A model generated the notes under the pieces. The model did no database searches and was not told where the DNA came from. It was given only the letters and a program-made list of their open reading frames with translations. Positions 15,597 through 21,240 of a DNA stretch of 21,240 nucleotides are shown here, in pieces. Both the position numbers and the translations under genes were made by a program. Positions within the stretch are counted from its first letter, which is position 1; every line of letters starts with the position of its first letter. The stretch covers positions 1 through 21,240 of the forward strand of contig JAJZRK010000026.1 of assembly GCA_021802745.1 (NCBI GenBank). The letters run 5' to 3'. The DNA comes from a bacterium. GTDB lineage: Bacteria > Gemmatimonadota > Gemmatimonadetes > Gemmatimonadales > Gemmatimonadaceae.

Positions 15597-15920
15597 ATGG
15601 GACGACGCACAGCACCAGTACTCGACCGAATGCGCCTTCCGTCGCCGGACACGGCGCGCCGCGGCCTCTGCGTCGTAAGCCCTGCAGACGTCGGAGACGT
15701 GGTGCGGCTGGTCCGTGCACAGCAGCTCGGACGCCAAGATGAAGCGGCACGGCGCCTCGGCGTGAGCGTCACCATGTTAGGGGACCTGGAGAGAGGCACC
15801 GGCGGTTCCCAACTGAATCTGACCCTCGGCGTACTGGCAGACCTTGGATTCGACGTGGTCCTCGTACCGCGCGACCCCACGCGTTCCCTGCAGCAGTACC
15901 TCCAGAGCGCCGACCGTTGA
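15597..15920 (+). CDS. hipB: HipB-like XRE-family antitoxin/repressor
   Basis: The 107-residue protein has an XRE-type helix-turn-helix at ~29-88: VGDVVRLVRAQQLGRQDEAARRLGVSVTMLGDLERG (given in part), where ARRLGVSVTMLGDLERG is the turn-recognition-helix segment, followed by the typical LADLGFDVVLVPR strand of HipB. In hip modules this protein binds HipA, neutralises it and represses the operon. The ATG at 15597 is supported by AGGTGA six bases upstream. An N-terminal extension of ~28 residues precedes the domain (E. coli HipB has 88 residues). The stop overlaps the hipA TTG start as TTGA, ensuring coupled synthesis. Codon use is less GC-biased than in flanking genes. Confidence 0.9.
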   Translation: MGRRTAPVLDRMRLPSPDTARRGLCVVSPADVGDVVRLVRAQQLGRQDEAARRLGVSVTMLGDLERGTGGSQLNLTLGVLADLGFDVVLVPRDPTRSLQQYLQSADR

Positions 15921-17176
15921 CAACGCTTGTCGTGTGGCGCGACGACCATCGCGTGGGTGTGCTCGATACCGCCCCGAACGGTGACGTTCGGTTTACGTAT
16001 GATGCCGACGTCGTTGCCGAGGGAGACCGCCGGTATGCCGTGGGTGTGCGATGTCCAGTGCGACAGCGCCCGTACCTCGGCCTGGAGGCTGAAGCGGTAT
16101 TCGAGAACCTGCTGCCTGAGGGGAACCTCAGACGAACGCTCGGACAGGCCACCAAACTCGACGTTAGCGACACGGTCGGGCTGCTCGGAGTAGTCGCCGG
16201 GGACTGTACCGGCGCGCTGCACCTGTGGCCAGCAGGGATGGAGCCGCCTGAGAAGGCCGCATACGAACCCTGTGTTGCAGAGACGATGCACACCGTGTTC
16301 ACCGGAGCGGCCGGTCAACTCCGACAAGCCGTCGGTCGTGCATCACTCTCGGGCGCGCAACCGAAACTCGCCCTGTGGAGGATGCCCCCAGTGGGAGGAC
16401 TCGCCCCCGAGTACAAGCTGCCGAAGAACGGTGCGCCAACAACCGTTGTCGTCAAACGCGCCGACCACAGCGTCCCAGGCGTGCTGGAAGCGGAATTCGT
16501 CGGCATGCGACTCATGCAGGCGGCCGGCGTCCCGACCGCGAGCAGCGCGCGTTGTGCGATAGCGAGTGACTGCCATGAGTCTGCTCGATTTGACCGCGAG
16601 GTTCGCGAGGACGGACAGGTACGTCGTTTGCACGCAGAGGATGGCTGTCAGGTCACCGGGCGCGCGTCACGCGCGAAGTACGCGGGGATGGGAGCGCCAA
16701 CGTATCAAGATCTCGTCGCGGTCCTGCAACGTTGGAGCGCCAATCCGCTGGAGGATCGCGAGAACCTCTACCGGTGGGCCGTCGCGAACGCCGCCATGGG
16801 AAACTACGACGGTCACGCCAAGAATCTGAGCGTCGTCTACGTTGCACCCGACCAGGTGCGGCTCGCTCCCGCATACGATGTGGTCGTGACGGCCGTCTAC
16901 GAACACCTCGACCAAAGCTTCGCGCTCTCGTTCGGCGGCACCACGCTGCCGCAAGCGCTCACCAACGCGAGCTTGGCAGCGGCGGCGAGGGAGTTTCGCC
17001 TGCCCAGAGATCGGGCGGCCGAACTCGCGTCCAGCGTCGTGACCAACGTCCGCGAGGCGCTGGCCGACGTTCTCTCCTCGGTTCGCGCAGACGGCGGAGA
17101 TCAGCAGATGCTCGAGCGCTGCGACGAGTCTGTTCAGCGGACGTCTGCCGAGCTCACAGGCCGTTTGGGACTTTAG
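15917..17176 (+). CDS. hipA: HipA-like serine/threonine kinase toxin
   Basis: The 419-residue protein is a full-length HipA kinase (E. coli 440). The N-terminal domain (VVWRDDHRVGVL, FENLLPEGN at 63-70) is the HipA_N couple. Matching E. coli from memory: Ser143 in SLSGAQPK corresponds to autophosphorylated Ser150, Lys180 (VVVKR) to the ATP-binding Lys181, ARFDRE with LHAEDGCQV (239-246) to VERFDRR/LPQEDMCQ, Asp298 in NYDGHAKN to catalytic Asp309, and Asp321 in APAYDVV to metal-binding Asp332. All key residues are intact, so it is probably active. E. coli HipA phosphorylates GltX and induces dormancy; the target here is unknown. The start is TTG at 15917, overlapping the hipB stop by 4 bp; a weak start would keep toxin below antitoxin. 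Confidence 0.94.
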   Translation: MTTLVVWRDDHRVGVLDTAPNGDVRFTYDADVVAEGDRRYAVGVRCPVRQRPYLGLEAEAVFENLLPEGNLRRTLGQATKLDVSDTVGLLGVVAGDCTGALHLWPAGMEPPEKAAYEPCVAETMHTVFTGAAGQLRQAVGRASLSGAQPKLALWRMPPVGGLAPEYKLPKNGAPTTVVVKRADHSVPGVLEAEFVGMRLMQAAGVPTASSARCAIASDCHESARFDREVREDGQVRRLHAEDGCQVTGRASRAKYAGMGAPTYQDLVAVLQRWSANPLEDRENLYRWAVANAAMGNYDGHAKNLSVVYVAPDQVRLAPAYDVVVTAVYEHLDQSFALSFGGTTLPQALTNASLAAAAREFRLPRDRAAELASSVVTNVREALADVLSSVRADGGDQQMLERCDESVQRTSAELTGRLGL

Positions 17177-17232
17177 CGATTGAATTCTCCTGCTCCTTTC
17201 GGAGCCGCAGTCGGACGCATGTCGGCCCAGCC

Positions 17233-17257
17233 TGTAGGCTCAGCGTGTAGGCTCAGC
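17233..17257. repeat. 12-bp direct repeat between hipA and tRNA-Pro
   Basis: TGTAGGCTCAGC occurs exactly twice, at 17233-17244 and 17246-17257, with one base between. It lies in the non-coding 166-bp gap after hipA. No function is evident. Confidence 0.7.
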
Positions 17258-17272
17258 CCGCAGAAACACGAA

Positions 17273-17314
17273 ACCGACACCGTGTCTAGGAGAACTACCT
17301 GGCACGGTGTCGGT
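17273..17314. terminator. strong hairpin downstream of hipA (terminator or REP-like palindrome)
   Basis: ACCGACACCGTG (17273-17284) and CACGGTGTCGGT (17303-17314) are perfect 12-bp inverted repeats around an 18-nt loop that can extend by AGG/CCT pairing. It is well placed to end hipBA transcription, but there is no T-run on either side. The size, near-perfect symmetry and a GTAG on the minus strand inside the loop also recall REP-type mobile palindromes. Confidence 0.5.
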
Positions 17315-17342
17315 CTTGTACGTAGACCTTATTGTCGATCGA

Positions 17343-17416
17343 TCGGGACGGCGGGATTCGAACCCGCGACCCCCTGAACCCCATTCAGGTGCGCTACCGG
17401 ACTGCGCTACGTCCCG
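17343..17416 (-). tRNA. tRNA-Pro(GGG)
   Basis: A complete 74-base cloverleaf reads on the minus strand. The acceptor stem CGGGACG/CGTCCCG is 7 bp, the D-stem is GCGC/GCGC, and the anticodon stem CCTGA/TCAGG encloses loop ATGGGGT, giving anticodon GGG with G37. The T-arm is GCGGG-TTCGAAT-CCCGC. The discriminator base is A73, as expected for tRNA-Pro. CCA is not encoded. Its 3' end points toward the hipBA patch, the usual side for elements integrated at tRNA genes. Confidence 0.96.
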
Positions 17417-17552
17417 TCCGCCGCATGACATCGTTCTCTGCGGACAGTCGTGAAAAATACCCCCGGCGCTCCCCCCAGACAAGCGCCAACCCGCTAACGC
17501 CACCGCGCAAACGCCACGCGCAAACTCGTCGCCGCGGGCGCGCCGCCGTGCC

Positions 17553-18869
17553 TCAGAACCGCGGATTCACGACGTTGTTATAAATGGACCCGAACGTGTA
17601 GCTCACGCCGAGCCGCATGTTGTACTGGAAGCCGCTGAGCAGCGCCCGGCGCCGCAGCAGCACGTCCACCGCGTCCTGCCCCTCGCGCGGCAGGTACACC
17701 TGGTCGCGAATCCACTCGTACCCGCCGTTGACGTTCACGCTGAACCCGCGGAACAGCCGCACGCTCAACCCGGCGTGAATCTCGGTGCTGCGCTTGGACG
17801 CGTCGGTGAGAAAGTTCCGATGCTGGGCGCTCACGTTCGCGCTCCCCCACGGCTCGCGTGTGCGGTACTGGACCTCCAGCGTATGGCGCGGCAGCGACTC
17901 GCGAATCTTGTCGAAGATCGTCGTGTCTGCGTACCAGTAGCTCGCCATCCCGATGCCGTAGCGCACCACCAGCTCCCGCCGCGTTGTTTGCGAGTACGGA
18001 AACAGGTTGTACTCCACGGCGGCGTTGCCCTCCACGCGCAGGTCCTGGTTGCGGTACACCTGCGACGCCACCTCGACGTTCCCGCCCAGCGACCAGTGGT
18101 CGGAGATGCTCTTCACCTGCAGCCATTCGGCCGACCAGTCGCGCAGCAGGTTCACGTACGTCTCTTCGAGCGACACCGCCCCCGTGCTGTCGAACTCCTG
18201 CACCGTCACCCGGTTGTTCCGGTACGAATACGAGTAGTCGAGGTTCGTCTTCCAGGCCTCGGTCACCCGGTCGGCCGAGAGGTGCCCGTTGATGTTCTGG
18301 CTCTTGTAGTAGCGCTCGCCGTCGGTGGAACCGCTCACGTTGACCGAAAAGACCCACGCGTTCCACCGATCGCCCTTCGGCGTCAGGCGCGCCGCCGCCG
18401 CACCCGCCGTGTCGGCGCGGCAGATGCGCAGCGACTGGGCGTCGGGGGTCCGCGCCACGAACTGCACGAGCCCCAGCGCGAGCATCCGTGTGACGCCGCG
18501 CCGCAGTTCGTCGCTCGTGGCGGTCGGGTTGGTCGTGAACGTCAGCGTGTCGCCGCGCCCGGCGAAGCGCCGCACGCCGAGGAAGGCCGCGGTGAACTGC
18601 TCGCCGCCGGCGCCGGCGCGCTGGCCGGTGAGCAGCACGTGAACGTCGGCCACCTCGCGGTCGCGCACCCAGTCCACATACGTGATCTCGGTGCGGATGA
18701 GGTTGAAATCGCAGCTGGCCCGGCAGTCGAGGTAGACGGCCACGGGGCCCTGTACCGGCGGCGGGTCCTGCGCGAGAAGGGCGCGCGCCCCCACCAGCAG
18801 GAGGGGAAGCCCCCGGCGCACCGTGCACCACAGCGCGCGAAGCGTATTTGGAGCAGCCTTGGGTTTCAT
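17553..18869 (-). CDS. outer-membrane beta-barrel protein of unnamed family
   Basis: The 438-residue protein has a signal peptide with a hydrophobic core at ~20-32 (cleavage near LLAQ). It then has a small alpha/beta module of about 120 residues containing VYLDCRASCDFNLIRTEI (46-63, Cys49 and Cys53), VRDREVADVHVLLT, and GDTLTFTTNPTATSDELR. From ~170 to the end, alternating hydrophobic/polar strands rich in Tyr, Trp and Asn (YYKSQNINGHLSAD, SYSYRNNRVTVQEF) form a predicted barrel. The final residue is Phe (NVVNPRF), the classical outer-membrane assembly signal. I recognise the pattern as a conserved but unnamed family, not a defined transporter. The start at the ATG at 18869 has a weak ribosome-binding site. 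It follows the response regulator by 87 bp on the same strand, suggesting co-transcription. Confidence 0.75.
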   Translation of the reverse strand: MKPKAAPNTLRALWCTVRRGLPLLLVGARALLAQDPPPVQGPVAVYLDCRASCDFNLIRTEITYVDWVRDREVADVHVLLTGQRAGAGGEQFTAAFLGVRRFAGRGDTLTFTTNPTATSDELRRGVTRMLALGLVQFVARTPDAQSLRICRADTAGAAAARLTPKGDRWNAWVFSVNVSGSTDGERYYKSQNINGHLSADRVTEAWKTNLDYSYSYRNNRVTVQEFDSTGAVSLEETYVNLLRDWSAEWLQVKSISDHWSLGGNVEVASQVYRNQDLRVEGNAAVEYNLFPYSQTTRRELVVRYGIGMASYWYADTTIFDKIRESLPRHTLEVQYRTREPWGSANVSAQHRNFLTDASKRSTEIHAGLSVRLFRGFSVNVNGGYEWIRDQVYLPREGQDAVDVLLRRRALLSGFQYNMRLGVSYTFGSIYNNVVNPRF

Positions 18870-18956
18870 GAACTGAGCGAAGGGCGGGCAGCGCAGTGCC
18901 GGTGGCGGACTCCCGAGGCCGGGCGCTCCTCATCTACGCGCGATCGCCCCCGAACG

Positions 18957-20105
18957 TTACCGATGCGCCAGGTGCGTGTCGTACATCTCCGCCGCCGACG
19001 CGGGACGGCCGACGGCCGGCCCCTGCGCGCGCCGGATGGACGCCCGCGCCAGGCGCCCGAGCATCGCCGCGTCCTCCACGCCGTGCACGCCGATCTCCGC
19101 GCTCATGCGCGACGCAAACTCGTAGACGCGTTCCATGGCGGCAGGCGCCTCGGCGAGCCAGCGCGCGGGGCAGGTGATGACGCTGCACGCCGCCAGGGCG
19201 TTCAGCGCGCGCACCTCGTCCGGTTCCTGCACGCGCACGACGAGGAAGTAGCCGTCCATCATGGCGCGTGCCACCGCGAAGGCGCCGCGCGCCGGATCCC
19301 GGGCGAAGAGCGCGCCGTCCACCGTCACGGCCAGCGTGCCATTGGCGCCGTGCGTGCGCACCGTGTCGGACATCCAGTCCCAGAAGCCTCCGTCGCGAAT
19401 CGCGGCCAGCCCCGCCGGCATGGTGACCACGCCATTCCATCCCATCTGCTGCCAGAGGCCGCCGGCATTGAGCGCCGCCGTCACGATGCTGCGCATCACC
19501 GCCGGCGCCGCCGGCATGTCAAAAATGTCCCCCAGCGCGGCATCGCCGGACACCACCCCGCGGTCCGGGGACTCCCAGCGTGGCACGACTTCCGTGGCCA
19601 CCGTGCGCATGAAGGCAACATCGAGCACGGGCGCATACCACGCCCGGAACTGGCCGAGTTCGGCCGCGCGCTCCACCGTGAGCGAGTCGAGCGTGCTGGT
19701 GGCGGGTGACGCCCCGGGGACCGGGGGATTCCGGTGGACGAACAGCATGCCGTCCAAGGCGTCCTTGCGCAGCGGCTTTTCCAGCGCGCCCAGCACCCGG
19801 ATGCCCGACGCCACCGCCATCGCCTCGACCGCCCGCAGCACCCCGGGGGCGAGCCCGGACGCGATGATCACGGAGTCGGCCAGGTGCTCCTGCGCCAGGT
19901 GGCCGATGAAGGTCATGCCATCCATGCCCGGCATGTTGAGGTCGGTGATGACGATGTCGGGCCGCTGGATCCGCGCACTCGCGAGCGCCTCCACGCCGTC
20001 ACGCGCCTCGGCGATGGTCGTCGCGCCCAACTCGGTCAGGACGCGCTTGTGCAGCGACCGCGTGAAGTCGTGGTCGTCCACGAGCAGAATGTGCAGAGGA
20101 TCCAT
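18957..20105 (-). CDS. response regulator: receiver domain + degenerate EAL domain
   Basis: The 382-residue protein starts at the ATG at 20105; an earlier start would add 14 unrelated residues. Residues 1-120 are a complete receiver domain: acidic pocket Asp10/Asp11, phosphorylation site Asp55 (ITDLNMPGMDG), Ser83 and Lys110 (EKP). Residues ~148-368 follow the EAL phosphodiesterase layout: FRAWYAPV at the start, TEVVPRW where EAL stands, and GVHGVED...QGPAVGRP at the end, matching AEGVE and GYxxGRP. The catalytic set is lost: EAL is EVV, the VNLS Asn is Thr, the LEITE acid is gone, DDFG is replaced by VRVQE, and the KID Lys/Asp by TCP. It should not degrade c-di-GMP. It may bind a ligand or protein instead. 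No histidine kinase is nearby. It is divergent from the GH18 gene by 41 bp. Confidence 0.85.
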   Translation of the reverse strand: MDPLHILLVDDHDFTRSLHKRVLTELGATTIAEARDGVEALASARIQRPDIVITDLNMPGMDGMTFIGHLAQEHLADSVIIASGLAPGVLRAVEAMAVASGIRVLGALEKPLRKDALDGMLFVHRNPPVPGASPATSTLDSLTVERAAELGQFRAWYAPVLDVAFMRTVATEVVPRWESPDRGVVSGDAALGDIFDMPAAPAVMRSIVTAALNAGGLWQQMGWNGVVTMPAGLAAIRDGGFWDWMSDTVRTHGANGTLAVTVDGALFARDPARGAFAVARAMMDGYFLVVRVQEPDEVRALNALAACSVITCPARWLAEAPAAMERVYEFASRMSAEIGVHGVEDAAMLGRLARASIRRAQGPAVGRPASAAEMYDTHLAHR

Positions 20106-20133
20106 GCGGATTTCCGATTGGAGAACGGGGTGG

Positions 20134-20139
20134 TATAAC
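20134..20139 (+). promoter_or_regulatory. candidate -10 element for a leaderless GH18 transcript
   Basis: TATAAC at 20134-20139 ends 7 bp before the ATG at 20147, so transcription would begin at or one base before the start codon. No ribosome-binding site precedes the ATG. The -35 at 17-bp spacing (TTTCCG, 20111-20116) is poor. Confidence 0.35.
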
Positions 20140-20146
20140 TTCCACA

Positions 20147-21208
20147 ATGGTCAACCCACTTGTCCAGCACATGCGCCTGCTTCTTTCCCTCGTCGTGGCC
20201 CTTCCCGTCGCGGCCGCCGCCCAGGCGAGCGAGGCCATCTGGTACGTGCGCAACAGCGAGGCGGGCATCGCGAGCTTCGCCGCCAACGCCCCGCGCATCA
20301 GCGCCATCGCGCCACAGGTGTATAGCATGGACAGCACGGGGGCGATCCGCGGCGGGATGGACCCGCGCATCGTCGCCATCGCCCGCGCACAGGCGGTGAA
20401 ACTGGTGCCGCTCGTGATGAACCCCGGCTTCAGCGTGAGCGTGCTGCACCAGATCGCGACGATCCCCAGCGTGCGCACCAATGCGGCGCGCAGCCTTGCC
20501 GCCCTCTGCCGCACCGAGCGGGTGCACGGCATCCAGCTGGACTTCGAGAACCTCCACGTGGGCGACCGCGACGCCTTCACCGCGCTCGCGCGCGAGGCGG
20601 CCGACTCGGTGCACCGCGCCGGATGCGAACTGTCGGCCGCGGTGGTGCCGCGCACCGACGACGATCGCGGCCCGCTGCCGTATCACCAGTACATGTACGA
20701 CTTCTGGCGCGGCGCGTACGACTTCAAGGCGCTCGCCGACACGCTCGACTTCATTTCGTACATGACGTACGCGCAGCACACCGGCGGCTCGACCCCCGGC
20801 CCGGTGGCCGGCTACGAATGGATGCGCTCGTCCGTCCAGTACGTGCTCGCCGCGGGCGTGCCGCCGTCGAAGATCTCACTCGGGCTGCCGTCATACTCCG
20901 ACTACTGGACCACCAGCTACGACCCCGCCACCGGCTCCCGCCCGCGCGCCCGCGACATCGCGTATCCGGAACTGATGCGGATCATCGCCGCCGCCGGGGC
21001 CAAGCCCCGCTGGGACAAGCGGCAGAAGTCCTGGGTCGCCATGTGGGAGGACCACGGCGTGTTCGAGCACGCCTGGATCGAGGACGCCCGCGCCTTCAAG
21101 GCAAAGCTCGCCCTCGTGAAGCAGCACGGCTTTCGCGGCTACTCCGTCTGGCTGCTAGGCACCGAAGACCCGAAGGTGTGGGACGTGGTGGGCCAAGTGC
21201 GGCGGTAA
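20147..21208 (+). CDS. exported glycoside hydrolase family 18-like protein
   Basis: The 353-residue protein carries a signal peptide (hydrophobic 10-25, cleaved around AAAQ/A) and a single TIM-barrel-like domain like YaaH/YdhD cell-wall N-acetylglucosaminidases and chitinases. The active-site strand is VHGIQLDFENL (126-136): Asp132 and the acid Glu134 of DxxDxDxE are present, but the first two Asp are His127 and Gln130. MTYAQH (206-211) and the final strand GYSVWLLGTEDP (331-342, Trp335) are typical of GH18. YDP...WDKRQKSW near 258-296 resembles the lectin-like subdomain of the SleL type. The start at the ATG at 20147 suits a leaderless mRNA; the ATG at 20171 would also give a signal peptide. 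The likely substrate is a GlcNAc polymer such as peptidoglycan or chitin. Confidence 0.88.
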   Translation: MVNPLVQHMRLLLSLVVALPVAAAAQASEAIWYVRNSEAGIASFAANAPRISAIAPQVYSMDSTGAIRGGMDPRIVAIARAQAVKLVPLVMNPGFSVSVLHQIATIPSVRTNAARSLAALCRTERVHGIQLDFENLHVGDRDAFTALAREAADSVHRAGCELSAAVVPRTDDDRGPLPYHQYMYDFWRGAYDFKALADTLDFISYMTYAQHTGGSTPGPVAGYEWMRSSVQYVLAAGVPPSKISLGLPSYSDYWTTSYDPATGSRPRARDIAYPELMRIIAAAGAKPRWDKRQKSWVAMWEDHGVFEHAWIEDARAFKAKLALVKQHGFRGYSVWLLGTEDPKVWDVVGQVRR

Positions 21209-21240
21209 ACACGCTCTCCCCCGCCCCCCGCACCACACCC

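Noticed and set aside
15593..15612. Sequence resembling the tRNA-Pro 3' end (GATGGGACGACG) as a candidate attachment-site repeat
   Set aside because: Only a loose match with mismatches, located within the hipB start, so not a credible att repeat.
17332..17583. Plus-strand frame beginning with DRDGGIRTRDPL
   Set aside because: This is the well-known spurious translation of a tRNA antisense strand.
17775..19709. 644-residue plus-strand frame opposite the barrel protein and response regulator
   Set aside because: Antisense shadow with no recognisable domain.

Overview
The window is high-GC DNA from a free-living, respiring, diderm bacterium. The base composition, the many exported proteins with signal peptides ending near Ala-Gln, the S9 peptidases, the GTG/TTG starts and a predicted outer-membrane barrel would fit Gemmatimonadota or a similar soil phylum. 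That assignment is inference; no phylogenetic marker is present.

Layout. (1) 1-876: a G-rich tract, then a secreted SGNH/GDSL hydrolase on +. (2) 903-5096, all on -: a small SET-domain protein, an exported PHP-type metallohydrolase, and a cytochrome bd quinol oxidase operon (cydA-cydB, 2 nt apart). (3) 5307-10135, all on +: an exported S9 prolyl-oligopeptidase-type peptidase, a CrtC/AttH-like lipocalin-fold protein, and, overlapping it by ATGA, an unusual integral membrane protein joining an ICMT-like methyltransferase, a PAP2-like phosphatase and an Lgt-like module. (4) 14803-10211, on -: a tightly packed operon of two tandem NAD-dependent epimerase paralogs (one cytosolic, one with a Tat signal), an NTT-type nucleotide transporter whose GTG overlaps the epimerase stop, and an exported alpha/beta hydrolase. 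(5) About 14881-17343: a more AT-rich accessory patch that ends at the 3' end of a tRNA-Pro(GGG) gene. It holds a likely SIR2-like C-terminal remnant, an AT-rich control region with two matching palindromes and a good promoter, and a complete hipBA toxin-antitoxin pair. (6) 17553-20105, on -: a response regulator with a degenerate EAL domain upstream of an unnamed outer-membrane beta-barrel protein. (7) 20147-21208, on +: an exported GH18-like glycosidase, possibly leaderless.

How the genes fit together. CydAB provides high-affinity oxygen respiration. The S9 peptidase, PHP enzyme, SGNH hydrolase, alpha/beta hydrolase and GH18 protein form an exported hydrolytic set. The tri-domain membrane protein with its coupled partner looks like a lipid-modifying unit and is the best candidate for undescribed biochemistry. 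The hipBA patch beside the tRNA looks acquired, and its control region suggests looping autorepression by HipB.
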